Notes: a model not told the origin generated them from the letters alone. A stretch of DNA of 64,000 nt from Oscillatoriophycideae cyanobacterium NC_groundwater_1537_Pr4_S-0.65um_50_18 (GCA_016208305.1 JACQYI010000059.1:1-64000); one strand, 5' to 3'. Counted from the stretch's first letter, positions 48,020-56,693 are shown. Program-made: numbers and translations.

Positions 48020-48739
48020 ATGGGCGATATTAGTGTTGCATTAATCGAAGATCACGATCTAACGCGAGTTGGATTGCGGGCAGCATTGCAGAGGAAAGAA
48101 GGGATTCGCGTTGTGGGAGAGGCAGCCAATGCTTCCCAAGGGCTAAGGCTTTTGGAGACTTCTAGACCCGATGTTGCAATCGTTGATATTGGTTTGCCCG
48201 ATATGGATGGCATCGAGCTGACGCGCAGATTCAGGCAGTTTCAAGCTCAGACTGAAGGCCAAGCCACCAAAGTTTTGATTCTGACTATGCATGACAGCGA
48301 AGACTCTGTGCTGGCCGCTTTTGCAGCAGGTGCTGACTCGTACTGCATGAAAGACATCAGCACAGATAAGCTCATGGAAGCCCTGCATTCGACCTACGGC
48401 GGCAATTCTTGGATTGATCCTGCGATCGCCAGCATTGTGCTGCGACGGATGCGGCAAACTGCCCCCGCTGCGGCTGGAGCCACTGAAAACAAGACCGTTT
48501 CGATCGGCGCTGTTGATCCTGACTTTGGGCAACTGATTGAAAATGCCCCCTTAACGGAGCGCGAACTAGAGGTGCTAGAACTGATTGTGGCGGGCTGTAG
48601 CAATGCCACGATCGCTGAAAAGCTTTACATCACCGTGGGTACCGTCAAAACCCATGTGCGTAATATTCTGAATAAACTCTGTGCCGATGATCGCACCCAA
48701 GCTGCGGTACTGGCATTGCGATCGGGCTTGATCGGATAG
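48020..48739 (+). CDS. NarL/FixJ-family response regulator
   Basis: A 239-residue two-component regulator: receiver (1-125) with Asp56 in AIVDIGLPDMDG and Lys in SYCMKDIS, and a LuxR-type helix-turn-helix (~175-238) with LTEREXEVLELIVAGCSN-like ATIAEKLYITVGTVKTHV. A ~45-residue linker separates them. It lies upstream of a run of stress-type small genes on the same strand and could control them; the spacing (287 bases) argues for a separate transcript. The kinase is not nearby. Confidence 0.93.
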   Translation: MGDISVALIEDHDLTRVGLRAALQRKEGIRVVGEAANASQGLRLLETSRPDVAIVDIGLPDMDGIELTRRFRQFQAQTEGQATKVLILTMHDSEDSVLAAFAAGADSYCMKDISTDKLMEALHSTYGGNSWIDPAIASIVLRRMRQTAPAAAGATENKTVSIGAVDPDFGQLIENAPLTERELEVLELIVAGCSNATIAEKLYITVGTVKTHVRNILNKLCADDRTQAAVLALRSGLIG

Positions 48740-48790
48740 TGCTATTGGATTTGTATGCTGACCTACAGGTTAGCCTATCTTGGTCGTAAA

Positions 48791-48840
48791 ACTCTGGCGG
48801 TTGAACTTGCATTGCAGCAGTGCAAGTTGCAGGGCAGAGT
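48791..48840. terminator. Nested hairpin after the response regulator
   Basis: AACTTGCA/TGCAAGTT inside ACTCTG/CAGAGT gives a two-stem hairpin 52 bases past the regulator stop. No strong T run follows, so termination is inferred from position. Confidence 0.4.
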
Positions 48841-49025
48841 TCAGTATTTCGATCGCAACTAACTATAGAAGAGCTATTGCTAGAAGAATAGGAAAGCCAA
48901 ATCGCACGCCTATGCCTTTAGCTAGATTATGTGGACAGCGATCGCACCTCCGTAGGTAGACGAAACTTTCCCAGATTTCCTGGATACTGAACTTAATCCA
49001 TTTTTATGCGTTTAAGGACGAGATT

Positions 49026-49385
49026 ATGAGCAGCCAAGATGTTACTCCAGATACCTACGATCGTGGTATTGTTCCTGCTGAGACAGCCGCCCGCATCGAA
49101 CGAGAAGGCGAACTCTATAAGCATGTTCCTGAGCAAGGTGAAGCTGAAAGCGCAGAGGGCGATATCGACACCACGGGTGGATATACGGTTGATAAGGAGG
49201 GGCTGCTAAATAACTATGCAGTTGAGCCGGAAATGTACTACGAGGTGCCAGGCGACATGCGTGAGCAGGAAGCGGCATTGGCGGCTGAACGTGCGCAGGA
49301 AGTAGCCGAAGTGAATGACACCGATGAAACGGGTAAGCTTACCGAAGACGGAGACCGTCGGGGCAAAGGAACTGGCATCATCTAG
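49026..49385 (+). CDS. Acidic conserved hypothetical protein
   Basis: A 119-residue, strongly acidic protein without Cys or membrane segment. Stretches such as EREGELYKHVPEQG and YAVEPEMYYEVPGDMR are distinctive; I recall cyanobacterial hypotheticals of this kind but no assigned domain. Likely partly disordered. It is followed by a strong terminator at 49445-49484, so it is transcribed alone. Its place among CsbD and PRC-barrel genes suggests a stress link; inference only. Confidence 0.7.
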   Translation: MSSQDVTPDTYDRGIVPAETAARIEREGELYKHVPEQGEAESAEGDIDTTGGYTVDKEGLLNNYAVEPEMYYEVPGDMREQEAALAAERAQEVAEVNDTDETGKLTEDGDRRGKGTGII

Positions 49386-49444
49386 AGGTTAGCAGTTTTT
49401 TGACTTGTGCTTTGAGATCGCTACTTTGAAGTGAGTTTAAGCCT

Positions 49445-49484
49445 TAATTTCCCTTGTGCTGAGCATAGGGGAAATTATTTTTTT
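49445..49484 (+). terminator. Intrinsic terminator
   Basis: TAATTTCCC (49445-49453) pairs with GGGAAATTA (49469-49477), followed by a run of seven T. Sixty bases after the stop of the acidic-protein gene. Confidence 0.85.
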
Positions 49485-49771
49485 AAACAAAAGTATCTCG
49501 CTTAAATTCAAGTAAAGTGGCTACGGCTGTAGAACGCTGACATGAGTATTTCTTGAAGGCGTAAGTTGCGTTCACAATAGCCCTACAAAATAATTTATCC
49601 AAGAGATCTATTTTTTTAGAGGATTCTATTAGGATTTCTACGCAAATTTCAGTATGGCATGCGTAAAAACAATCACTCTCTTGGTAGAGGCTCTGCTCTC
49701 TTGCAGTCGTTATAGTTAATACATTCGATTGAATAGATCGATAAATTAAAAAACAGTTAACGAGGTACATC
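49485..49771. other. Spacer upstream of the CsbD gene
   Basis: About 290 AT-rich bases; an open frame on the reverse strand (49483-49821) overlaps the CsbD gene and has no recognisable product. Holds the CsbD promoter. Confidence 0.4.
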
Positions 49772-49954
49772 ATGAGTATCGAAGATAGAGCAAAAGCAGT
49801 TGCTAAAAACATCGAAGGCAAAGCTCAAGAAACGCTCGGAAATGTGACAGGTGACCCTGAAGATCAAGCTGCTGGCAAGGCAAAGCAAGCTGAATCCAAA
49901 GTGCGTCATGCTTCTGAAGATGTAAAAGATGCAGCTAAAGATGCCTTGAAATAG
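49772..49954 (+). CDS. CsbD-family stress protein
   Basis: A 60-residue protein of the CsbD family, small general-stress proteins controlled by alternative sigma factors in other bacteria. Typical pattern: MSIEDRAKAVAKNIEGKAQETLGNVTGD at the start and lysine/alanine-rich amphipathic helices after (EDVKDAAKDALK). It resembles a short LEA-like protein. ACGAGGTAC before the ATG is a fair ribosome site. A hairpin terminator follows at 50053. Confidence 0.92.
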   Translation: MSIEDRAKAVAKNIEGKAQETLGNVTGDPEDQAAGKAKQAESKVRHASEDVKDAAKDALK

Positions 49955-50009
49955 ATGCTTTAATTTAGGACTAGATTTTGAAGAATCTACCCTACTTTAG
50001 ATAAGGCGC

Positions 50010-50089
50010 ATCCTTTAACTGAGAAACATCAAAAACAATAGGTTAAAGGATGAGTGAAGGTTTGGGTACTATCCAGACCTTCACTTTTT
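50010..50089 (+). terminator. Two hairpins, the second an intrinsic terminator
   Basis: ATCCTTTAAC/GTTAAAGGAT (50010-50051) is followed by AGTGAAGGTTTGG/CCAGACCTTCACT (50053-50085) and TTTTT. The second is a classic intrinsic terminator for the CsbD gene; the first may be a competing or 3'-protective hairpin. Confidence 0.8.
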
Positions 50090-50317
50090 ATTAGGAAATA
50101 GTCTAGAGTTAACTGCTCTGACATCATCCTCCCATCCATAGATAGATCATCTGAAACTGCGCTGAATCTCACGCCAAAGAGTGATTCCGATCGCCAGACT
50201 TATCTCGTTTAATAGAATGAGAAGCACGTAAAGATTTATAAATTGAAATGCTTTCGCTGCACGAACAAAGCTTTCGCGGTTCAGCTATGAATTTGTTAAC
50301 TTGGGAGTCACAAAACA
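50090..50317. other. Spacer between CsbD and the 50318 gene
   Basis: No gene, repeat or RNA recognised; probably holds the promoter of the following small exported protein gene. Confidence 0.4.
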
Positions 50318-50554
50318 ATGCCACGGTTAGTCGGTAAAACCTCAAATGGAAGTGCTTATATCGCTCTACTGTTGCTAGCTGCTGTAGGCGTAGCGGGTAC
50401 GGCTGAGTACATGGGAGTTACAGATGCAGTACCTGGTTTTGGCAAAAATTCCGTAGGTGAGCTGGGTGAGCCTTCTGGAACTTCCAGCTCTGCGCTACAA
50501 CCGCCTCAGGGTCAGATATTTGAGCAACCCAACGGTTCGAGTGTCCAGCCCTGA
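50318..50554 (+). CDS. Small membrane-anchored hypothetical protein
   Basis: A 78-residue protein with a hydrophobic helix (AYIALLLLAAVGVAGTAEYMG, ~13-33) near the N-terminus and a glycine/serine/proline-rich tail that would be periplasmic. No Cys lipobox. Gene and spacing suggest transcription with the PRC-barrel gene 109 bases downstream. I do not recognise the family. ATG at 50318 lies after GGGAGTCACAAAACA. Confidence 0.65.
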   Translation: MPRLVGKTSNGSAYIALLLLAAVGVAGTAEYMGVTDAVPGFGKNSVGELGEPSGTSSSALQPPQGQIFEQPNGSSVQP

Positions 50555-50663
50555 TTAGCAACCTCTCTCAATCTCAACAGACGTAAGTCAGCAGAGGCGA
50601 GTTGCTAAGGTCAGCATAAAACAAGATATACACCGTAGAAAACATTTGTAAGGAGGGTTAGAC

Positions 50664-52457
50664 ATGCGTAAGGGAAGCGACATTTTAGGTAAGCCAATTG
50701 TGGCGTATGACAGTGGCGAAAAGTTTAGCCGTGTTAAAGACCTCGTTTTTGATCAAGACAGCAATCAACTGTTGGCCTTATTAGTTGAAGAAGGGGGCTG
50801 GTTTAGCGACGCTCAGGTCATTCCCTTTCAAGGGGTGCAGGCGATCGGTTCAGATGCTGTGATCGTTCCTTCTGAGAGTACTGTGGTTCGCGTCAGCCAA
50901 GTTCCTGAAGTGAAGCGAATCTTGAGCCACAACAATATACTCAAGGGTACACACATTCTGACTACAGATGGTCGTGACTTGGGAAGAATGATTGACCTGT
51001 ATTTCGACGAGCAAACAGGCGTCATTGATGGCTATGAAGTATCTGGTGGACTCTTTGCCGATGCTTATTCGGGTCGCTCTTACGTTCCTGCACCTCACAC
51101 CCTAAAAATTGGGGAGCATGTGGCTTTTGTGCCTTCTGAAGTAGCTGACTTGATGGAAGAGCAGGTTGGCGGCATTAAAGCAGCGATGATGACGGCAGGT
51201 GAAAAGGTGCAGACTGCGGCACAGACGGCTGGCGAGAAGATTCAGGGCGCAGCTCAAGAGACGGGCTATAAGCTGCAAGAGGCAGGCCGCAGCGCTATGG
51301 TTTCTGCCACAAATCTGGTTGTCGATCCGGTAGAGCAAAAGGAATTTGCGATCGGCAAGGTTGCTCAAAATACGGTCACAGCCGTAGATGGTACGGTGAT
51401 TGTCCGAGCTGGAGAAACGATCAAGCTGCTGAACGTTGAATGGGCAGAAGAAAAAGGTGCGCTTGATCTGCTTTATCAATCAGCGGGGGGTGATGTTCGG
51501 CAACGGGCGAATCAGCGTCTTCAGGCCAGCGCGCAAGATGCGGGTGTGAAAATTCAGGGCATGGCCGATCGCGCTACCGAAAAGCTGCAAGAGGTGCGCC
51601 AAGATACGACTACGGCTATCACTCGGTCTATCATCAGTCCGGCTGAGCAAAAAGCATTTGCGATCGGTAAAGTGGCGGATTGGACAGTGGCCGCTCCCAA
51701 CGGGGTTCTTGTTGTACTGGGCGGTCAGACAGTCACCTTATCTATGGCAGATTATGCTGAGCAAACGGGTGTCCTTAATGAACTCTATCGCGCGACTGGA
51801 GGTCGCCTACGGGATCAGTTGGTGCTGAAGGCAGACAGTACAGCAGCAGGTTATGTTGTAGAACAGGCCAAGGGTCGTCGCGTTCAGCAAATCGTGCGGA
51901 CTCGCAGCGGTCTGATCGTAGCGGCTCCAGGCCAGATTGTTACAGATGCCGTGATCGATCGAGCAAAGATGCATCAAGCAGAGCGAGACTTGCTGAATGC
52001 TGTGGGACTTTCTACGACAACGGCGATTCGCTATCGAGCTAATGGGACGGTGACGCAGGTCAATGGTCGATTTAACACCACGACTCAGACCGCAGGATCT
52101 CAGCTCTCAGGCAGCACAGCGCAAATTAAAGAAGGCGTTCGCAGCCTGTGGGAGCAGCTTAAAATCACCGCAACTGATTTACAGGAGCGTAGCGTTCGCA
52201 CCGTTGAGGAACAGCGGATTAAGGGGGCCTTGGGTCGCCCGGTGACGCGCGTCATCTTGGATGAGAATGACGATGTGATTCTGAACGTGGGCGAACTAAC
52301 GACACACCAAGCGATCGAGAGTGCGCGACAGGCAGGCGTGCTGGATGTGTTGCTCAGCTCTATCTACACTCAGTCTCCTCAGTTCTCCAAGGCAGAAATG
52401 CAGGCTCCTGAGGCAGGGAGTGCCGCTCTACCCCCTGCTAGCGCAATGCGCAAATAA
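50664..52457 (+). CDS. PRC-barrel domain protein with repeated amphipathic regions
   Basis: A 597-residue protein. Two PRC-barrel domains are visible at ~4-75 (SDILGKPIVAYDSGEKFSRVKDLVF) and ~88-165 (LTTDGRDLGRMIDLYFDEQTGVIDGYEV), then alternating amphipathic LEA-like helices (AAQTAGEKIQGAAQETGYKL) and three more barrel-like repeats starting IGKVAxxTVxAxxGxVxVxxGxxI (~225, 335, 430). Proteins like this are often membrane- or RNA-associated stress factors; in cyanobacteria they sit with CsbD-type genes, as here. AAGGAGGG precedes the ATG at 50664 by 8 bases. A perfect terminator follows. Confidence 0.85.
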   Translation: MRKGSDILGKPIVAYDSGEKFSRVKDLVFDQDSNQLLALLVEEGGWFSDAQVIPFQGVQAIGSDAVIVPSESTVVRVSQVPEVKRILSHNNILKGTHILTTDGRDLGRMIDLYFDEQTGVIDGYEVSGGLFADAYSGRSYVPAPHTLKIGEHVAFVPSEVADLMEEQVGGIKAAMMTAGEKVQTAAQTAGEKIQGAAQETGYKLQEAGRSAMVSATNLVVDPVEQKEFAIGKVAQNTVTAVDGTVIVRAGETIKLLNVEWAEEKGALDLLYQSAGGDVRQRANQRLQASAQDAGVKIQGMADRATEKLQEVRQDTTTAITRSIISPAEQKAFAIGKVADWTVAAPNGVLVVLGGQTVTLSMADYAEQTGVLNELYRATGGRLRDQLVLKADSTAAGYVVEQAKGRRVQQIVRTRSGLIVAAPGQIVTDAVIDRAKMHQAERDLLNAVGLSTTTAIRYRANGTVTQVNGRFNTTTQTAGSQLSGSTAQIKEGVRSLWEQLKITATDLQERSVRTVEEQRIKGALGRPVTRVILDENDDVILNVGELTTHQAIESARQAGVLDVLLSSIYTQSPQFSKAEMQAPEAGSAALPPASAMRK

Positions 52458-52480
52458 AGGCGCAAGATTAGCATCGCTAT

Positions 52481-52517
52481 AAAAAGTCTGTGGGCGCGAA
52501 GCGCCCACAGACTTTTT
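52481..52517 (+). terminator. Perfect 17-bp intrinsic terminator (bidirectional form)
   Basis: AAAAAGTCTGTGGGCGC (52481-52497) and its exact complement (52501-52517) with loop GAA; the stem ends in five T on either strand. It closes the PRC-barrel gene and could also stop the convergent TMEM14 gene. Confidence 0.92.
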
Positions 52518-52599
52518 ATCATGACAGCTATTAGTAAATGGTTATTAATGCAAGGCTGTCAACAGCAGGCTATCAATGGTGAATGAAATACAGCGAAGG

Positions 52600-52914
52600 T
52601 TAGGCTATTAACTGACTCAGCATCACGCCTAGTGCCGGAACACCCAAAATTAGCATCAAACCAGCCGGCATAAACTTACGGGTTTTGAGAAATCGCATTA
52701 CAAATGCGGCCATGAGCACGATCGTAATCCCTGTCGCCAGAGGCAAACCCCAAGGCTGTCCTTGCATCTGCCCGATCGCACTGATCAGCAGCACAATGCC
52801 ACAGCCACAGCCCGCCAAGAGCGAAACCTTACTTTTTGCCTGAGCGTAGCCCATAATGCCGCCGATAATAGCAAGAATGCCATAGGCGATCGCCGCAATT
52901 ACACCTGGATTCAT
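52600..52914 (-). CDS. TMEM14 family membrane protein
   Basis: A 104-residue protein with four helices (residues ~4-22, 28-48, 55-75 and 80-100), glycine-rich like the TMEM14/FAX family (IAYGILAIIGGIMGYAQAKSKVSLLAGCGCG). Family members are proposed fatty-acid or lipid exporters of plastid envelopes in plants; function in cyanobacteria is not settled. The upstream ATG (52920) is only 1-2 bases from AGGAG, so the second ATG at 52914 with the proper distance is chosen. Confidence 0.9.
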   Translation of the reverse strand: MNPGVIAAIAYGILAIIGGIMGYAQAKSKVSLLAGCGCGIVLLISAIGQMQGQPWGLPLATGITIVLMAAFVMRFLKTRKFMPAGLMLILGVPALGVMLSQLIA

Positions 52915-53091
52915 CGTCATCTCTCCTAGCTGAAATATGTGTGAGAACGTGAGAACTTTTGTATTTTTGAAAATGAGTCTTTCAAACAATCAGTAGCTTC
53001 AGGTCAATTCACTTTGGGTTCAACGGCTCAACGATATTGAATCCAAGTAAGGAAGTTTGCCGCCGCTCCAGAGGGGTAGCGACAAAACCCT

Positions 53092-53262
53092 TTAGAGAAT
53101 GTTTGAAATAGTCCAACTATGGGTAACGAAACGTTTTAGATCCCCCTAAATCTCCCTTAAAAAGGGGGACTTTGAATTCATTTCCCCCCTTTTTAAGGGG
53201 GGCAGGGGGGATCAACAGGTGCCTCAAATCACAGCCGACCACTTTTCAAACATCCTTTTAGA
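53092..53262. mobile_element. MITE-like element with terminal inverted repeats (copy 2)
   Basis: TTAGAGAATGTTTGAAATAGTCC on the left and ACTTTTCAAACATCCTTTTAGA on the right are an imperfect inverted pair; the left arm continues AACTATGGGTAACGAAACGTTTTAGATCCCCCTAAATC, the same as copy 1 at 17045-17095. The inside has CCCTTAAAAAGGGGG and CCCCCCTTTTTAAGGGGGG palindromes. Non-coding. Lies between the TMEM14 gene's 5' side and cpeR. Confidence 0.75.
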
Positions 53263-53289
53263 CTTATATATCGATTTCAATTGAGTGAC

Positions 53290-53655
53290 TTAAACCTGGG
53301 GGTCAAACCGAGTCCGAAAACTACCGTATTTCAACCAATACTGTTTCAAATTATGGCAAGGTGTGTGCAAACTCGCTTTGGCTTGATACAAAACGACTTG
53401 ACGATGATCCCCCATCCAAATTTTGCTAGTAGGCTCAACGGTAATCACCGAGCCGCCTAGCGCCGTGACACAATCGCCAAAGCGATCGACTGCGCTATAG
53501 TCTACAGTCTCAAAAACAAAAAAATTACCTGAGCAGATTAAATGCCGACTCCGAATCCAGCACTGCATTTTTTTCTGTGCTTCTGGGGGCAGCATCTTGG
53601 CTTCAATAGATTCCAGTTGGGATATGGAAATGTCACAGGATAGCTGGGACTTCAT
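53290..53655 (-). CDS. cpeR: Phycoerythrin operon activator CpeR
   Basis: A 121-residue cytosolic protein, last gene of the cpeCDESTR order. In Fremyella diplosiphon CpeR is required for expression of cpeBA (phycoerythrin subunits). No classical DNA-binding motif is seen; the visible pattern is an alpha/beta domain with SAVDRFGDCVTALGGSVITVE and a basic, aromatic tail (HNLKQYWLKYGSFRTRF). The assignment rests on length, position and remembered family pattern. The ATG at 53655 lies inside the end of cpeT (23-base overlap), suggesting coupling. An alternative upstream start at 53694 would lengthen it by 13 residues. Confidence 0.85.
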   Translation of the reverse strand: MKSQLSCDISISQLESIEAKMLPPEAQKKMQCWIRSRHLICSGNFFVFETVDYSAVDRFGDCVTALGGSVITVEPTSKIWMGDHRQVVLYQAKASLHTPCHNLKQYWLKYGSFRTRFDPQV

Positions 53656-54250
53656 GGGCGAAACTCTCTCGCTTTTCAAACCGTAAAGGGCCAAAAGTCG
53701 ATCCCCAAACCTGCTGATGTGTATTGATATCTAAGCCTTTGTCTAGGCTGACCCAAGTCGTCTCTGTGACTTCAACGGCACTGTCTAGATAGGTCTGACA
53801 GCCATTCTTCTCAATCAAACAAAGATTTCCAGGTTCTACACTGCCGCGAAACAGGTTGCCCTCTCGTTTAAAAACCATAGAGCAGTGATAGCGGCGATCG
53901 ATGCAGTCTGGGGTAATGGTTTTTAGAATGTTGAGATCACGAGCCGATCCGGCGTAGTAAATCGCATTTTTTAAGCTGTAGTTTTCGATATAAATGTGAT
54001 CGCCTTGGTCAACGAGCCGATGCACGCCTTGCCGATAGGGTCGCCACAAATCATAGTCGTAGACCTGCTCTGAGTAGAGTCCGATACCTGAGAAAAACTC
54101 AAACGGCAGGGGACGAAAAAAAACGTGAATATGGGCGTAATCTCTGGAGTTTTCCTGCGCCTGTTTGGCATTGCTAAAATCTCCTGCCATCCAGCGCGCC
54201 AGCGTCACCAAATCATTTGAGGTATCAGCAATAGGTGGTAAAGAGGTCAT
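53633..54250 (-). CDS. cpeT: Phycoerythrin chromophore lyase CpeT (CpcT/CpeT family)
   Basis: A 205-residue chromophore lyase of the CpcT/CpeT fold, attaching a bilin to the beta-subunit Cys near position 153-165 of phycobiliproteins. Recognised by DLVTLARWMAGDFSN, HIHVFFRPLPFEFFSGIG, YSEQVYDYDLWRPYRQGVH and CSMVFKREGNLFRGSVEPG. In this operon the likely target is phycoerythrin beta (CpeB). 32 bases separate it from cpeS, and it overlaps cpeR. GAAAGGG precedes the ATG at 54250. Confidence 0.95.
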   Translation of the reverse strand: MTSLPPIADTSNDLVTLARWMAGDFSNAKQAQENSRDYAHIHVFFRPLPFEFFSGIGLYSEQVYDYDLWRPYRQGVHRLVDQGDHIYIENYSLKNAIYYAGSARDLNILKTITPDCIDRRYHCSMVFKREGNLFRGSVEPGNLCLIEKNGCQTYLDSAVEVTETTWVSLDKGLDINTHQQVWGSTFGPLRFEKRESFAHEVPAIL

Positions 54251-54282
54251 ACCCTTTCATGCAATGGAAAGTAATACAGCAT

Positions 54283-54816
54283 CTACGTCTCAACTTCTTG
54301 ACGGATTTCCGAAGAAAACGAAGCCGTCACCACTCCCGTACCTGCACTGGTTTTGATAAGAGACACCCGGCAACGGACATTAGGATTGACAAACCAGATC
54401 TTCTCTTCGGCAGCCGCGCGATCGTATGCGGTTGTCAGCACAAACGTGCCGTCTTCTGTGAGGTAGTAGTCCCCAACAGCGGCGATCGTTTCTGCATAAC
54501 CCTGATCTCGCAGCAGCTTGCCGCGTTTGGCGTGATGGGGGTCAGGGACAGGCACTAACACACAGTCTCCCTTCACAACCTCACTGTCTTCCCAATCCGA
54601 CTGACCTTCCCAACTCATGCGAAATGGCGAAACGGCAGTTTTAACATCCACTTCGTAAGCTTTACAGAGTTCAATCACAGCGGGATCATCCAAGGAGAGA
54701 GAGACAATGTCAATCTCAGACTGCACAGCTTCAAAATGACCGAACGCCAAGTGATGGGCGCTGCGCTGCGATCGCCAACGCCCGATCGAATTTTCAACAA
54801 ACTCCGTAATATCCAT
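54283..54816 (-). CDS. cpeS: Phycoerythrin chromophore lyase CpeS (CpcS/CpeS family)
   Basis: A 177-residue lipocalin-like lyase that adds the chromophore (phycoerythrobilin here) to the conserved central Cys-82/84 of phycobiliproteins. Recognised by SIGRWRSQRSAHHLAF near the start, DCVLVPVPDP, YYLTEDGTFVLTTAYD and EEKIWFVNPNVRCRVS. Position in the cpe operon indicates PE beta Cys82. It is separated from cpeE by a 227-base spacer containing a hairpin and a repeat element. Whether it is CpeS or the CpcS/CpcU type is decided here by context. Confidence 0.9.
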   Translation of the reverse strand: MDITEFVENSIGRWRSQRSAHHLAFGHFEAVQSEIDIVSLSLDDPAVIELCKAYEVDVKTAVSPFRMSWEGQSDWEDSEVVKGDCVLVPVPDPHHAKRGKLLRDQGYAETIAAVGDYYLTEDGTFVLTTAYDRAAAEEKIWFVNPNVRCRVSLIKTSAGTGVVTASFSSEIRQEVET

Positions 54817-54850
54817 TCCCGTTCGACTTTCAGTTCAGTTCATCTTGCCG

Positions 54851-54904
54851 CTATTTTGGCGAGGCGGGCGCAGCACACCCTGCCCAGCACACCTGCCAAA
54901 ATAG
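54851..54904. terminator. Stem-loop between cpeE and cpeS
   Basis: CTATTTTGGC (54851-54860) and GCCAAAATAG (54895-54904) are perfect complements with further GC pairs inside (GGCGGGC..GCCC). It sits 34 bases upstream of the cpeS start and would be a read-through control or RNA processing site between the linker half and the STR half of the operon. No T run. Confidence 0.5.
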
Positions 54905-54918
54905 CAGTTCCAGACTTT

Positions 54919-55009
54919 TGTAGGTTGGGTTGAGGCACGAAACCCAACATAGGCAGAAACCCAGCATCGCCTCAGGCGTTGGGTTTCGCTTTGCGAAACC
55001 CAACCTACA
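54919..55009. mobile_element. GTAGGTTGGGTT-type MITE-like element
   Basis: TGTAGGTTGGGTT (54919-54931) and AACCCAACCTACA (54997-55009) are 13-base terminal inverted repeats; inside are GAAACCCAACA and GGGTTTCGCTTTGCGAAACCC. The motif GTAGGTTGGGTTTCG is a widespread dispersed repeat in cyanobacteria. It is inserted in the cpeE-cpeS spacer of the operon. Confidence 0.8.
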
Positions 55010-55043
55010 CAGGTTATTTAATCCACGATCCTAAACACTTTGA

Positions 55044-55799
55044 CTAAGCGACTTCCGTGATGCTCAAAATTTTACCGCCTGTCTTTTGAATGCTGCGGAT
55101 CTTTTGAGAAAGCTGGCTGTAGCTCACCTCAAAAGTGGCAGCACTTTGGGTAACACGGGCAAAGTTTGCTTTAGAGACTGCAATCCGGAAACGCTTGCCT
55201 GTGTTGCTGTAAGCTCCAGAACCGTTGCTAGGAGACACAATCTTAGTGGGCAAGTTGCCGCCCAAATCGCTAATCAGCCTAGCCGCTTTACCTGCATCAT
55301 GGGCAGCAAATCCGCGACTCAGCGCAAAGGTGCGGTTAAACCCAACATTCTTGATACCCGCCTGGGTTTGATTGCCGCGCGTATAAGGCACCACATTGTT
55401 GCCAAAGCTGGTCGTGTACTCATCACTACCAATGTAGGAATCAATCTCAGCTTCGTACCCTTGCGTGTTGTAAGTGTACACATGCTCGGCAATTTCAGCC
55501 TGATCCTGTGGAGCACGACCCAAGAGATGCTTAAAATTCAGCTCAATAAAGCGATAGGGAGAAGATGTTTCAAAAAAGAGAGAACGGTAGAGATCAGACT
55601 GAGCCACAGCTCGGACAAACCCTACAACATCAATGTCACCATTCCGCAACTGCGACTCTGCACTGATGAGCCGCTGATTGTCTAACACATGAGCATTGCC
55701 CAAAACTTGCCGATAGACCGCTCGAATCACGGTCTGCAAATCATCTTCAGTTGCGTTGGGACGTAACTCAACAGCTTCTGTTTCCACCCAAAGTGCCAT
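55044..55799 (-). CDS. cpeE: Phycoerythrin rod linker CpeE
   Basis: A 251-residue phycobilisome rod linker for phycoerythrin hexamers. The N-terminal PBS_linker_poly domain (~20-150: [69 protein letters not shown]) sits in one hexamer and the C-terminal CpcD-like domain (~200-250, [19 protein letters not shown]) joins the next. Sequence blocks fit the CpeE of F. diplosiphon best among CpeC/D/E. Third gene of the operon; 100 bases after cpeD. Confidence 0.9.
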   Translation of the reverse strand: MALWVETEAVELRPNATEDDLQTVIRAVYRQVLGNAHVLDNQRLISAESQLRNGDIDVVGFVRAVAQSDLYRSLFFETSSPYRFIELNFKHLLGRAPQDQAEIAEHVYTYNTQGYEAEIDSYIGSDEYTTSFGNNVVPYTRGNQTQAGIKNVGFNRTFALSRGFAAHDAGKAARLISDLGGNLPTKIVSPSNGSGAYSNTGKRFRIAVSKANFARVTQSAATFEVSYSQLSQKIRSIQKTGGKILSITEVA

Positions 55800-55899
55800 A
55801 TCAGTAATTCCTTAAATCTAGAGAATCTAAAGGGGAGTGAAAAAGGTAAAAAATTGAAAATGAATAAATTGGGGCGGGTGATGCCCGCCCCAGTTGCCG

Positions 55900-56649
55900 T
55901 TAGGCAATTTCGGTGATGCTGATGATCTTGCCCGAAGTGCGGTTAATTCGCTGAATTTGAGGCGTCATTTTGCTGGCTGAGACAATGTACTCAGTCGCGC
56001 TGACCCGGCGAGGGCTATCAAACTTTGACCCTGCCACCAAAATTTTGAACCGTTTTTCGGTGCCAGAACCAATCACCGTAGCTGTAGAGGGCTTGATTTC
56101 AGTGGCGCTGTTGGTAGCAACGGCATAGACCAACTGAGAAGCCTGCACAGCACTGTCGATTTGAGCTGGGCCACGATCGATCGCAAAAATGCGGTTGTAG
56201 CCAACTTGCTTAGCATTCGCTTCGCTGCTCTTGCCGCGAGAGTAGGGAACGACGTTTTCGCCAAAGGCGGCCTGATACTCATCGCTATCGATATAGGAAT
56301 CGATTTCAGCTTCGTAGCCTTCGGCCACACAGCGGACGATGTGCTCAGAAACCTCTCTTTGATCCTGGGGGGCACGACCTAGCAAATGTAGAAAGTTGAG
56401 TTCTACAAAGCGGTAGGGGGCGCAAGACTCAAAGTAGCGGCTGCGGTAAAAGTCGGACTTGGCGACCGACCGGACAAATTCACGGACGCTGATGGAGCGA
56501 TCGCACAACTGCGATTCTGCCGTCACCAAACGCTCGCTATCCATCACATGGGGGTTGCCCAAAACCTGCTTGTAAACATTCCGAATGACCGTTTGAACTT
56601 CGTCTAAGCCACTGCCAGCCCAGAGTTCAATAATCGAGGAGGATGCCAT
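55900..56649 (-). CDS. cpeD: Phycoerythrin rod linker CpeD
   Basis: A 249-residue linker of phycoerythrin hexamers with the same two domains as CpeE: PBS linker (~12-145, [63 protein letters not shown]) and CpcD-type (~195-248, KRFKILVAGSKF..KIISITEI). The start MASSSIIELWAG is typical of CpeD. Lies 44 bases after cpeC and 100 before cpeE. AGGAGATAGATTTCA before the ATG provides a ribosome site. Confidence 0.92.
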   Translation of the reverse strand: MASSSIIELWAGSGLDEVQTVIRNVYKQVLGNPHVMDSERLVTAESQLCDRSISVREFVRSVAKSDFYRSRYFESCAPYRFVELNFLHLLGRAPQDQREVSEHIVRCVAEGYEAEIDSYIDSDEYQAAFGENVVPYSRGKSSEANAKQVGYNRIFAIDRGPAQIDSAVQASQLVYAVATNSATEIKPSTATVIGSGTEKRFKILVAGSKFDSPRRVSATEYIVSASKMTPQIQRINRTSGKIISITEIA

Positions 56650-56693
56650 TGAAATCTATCTCCTAAAGTTTTTAAGTTTTGACCTGGGTGGCG

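Noticed and set aside
49483-49821. 112-codon reverse frame overlapping CsbD
   Set aside because: Runs antisense over the CsbD gene and its start; no recognisable product.
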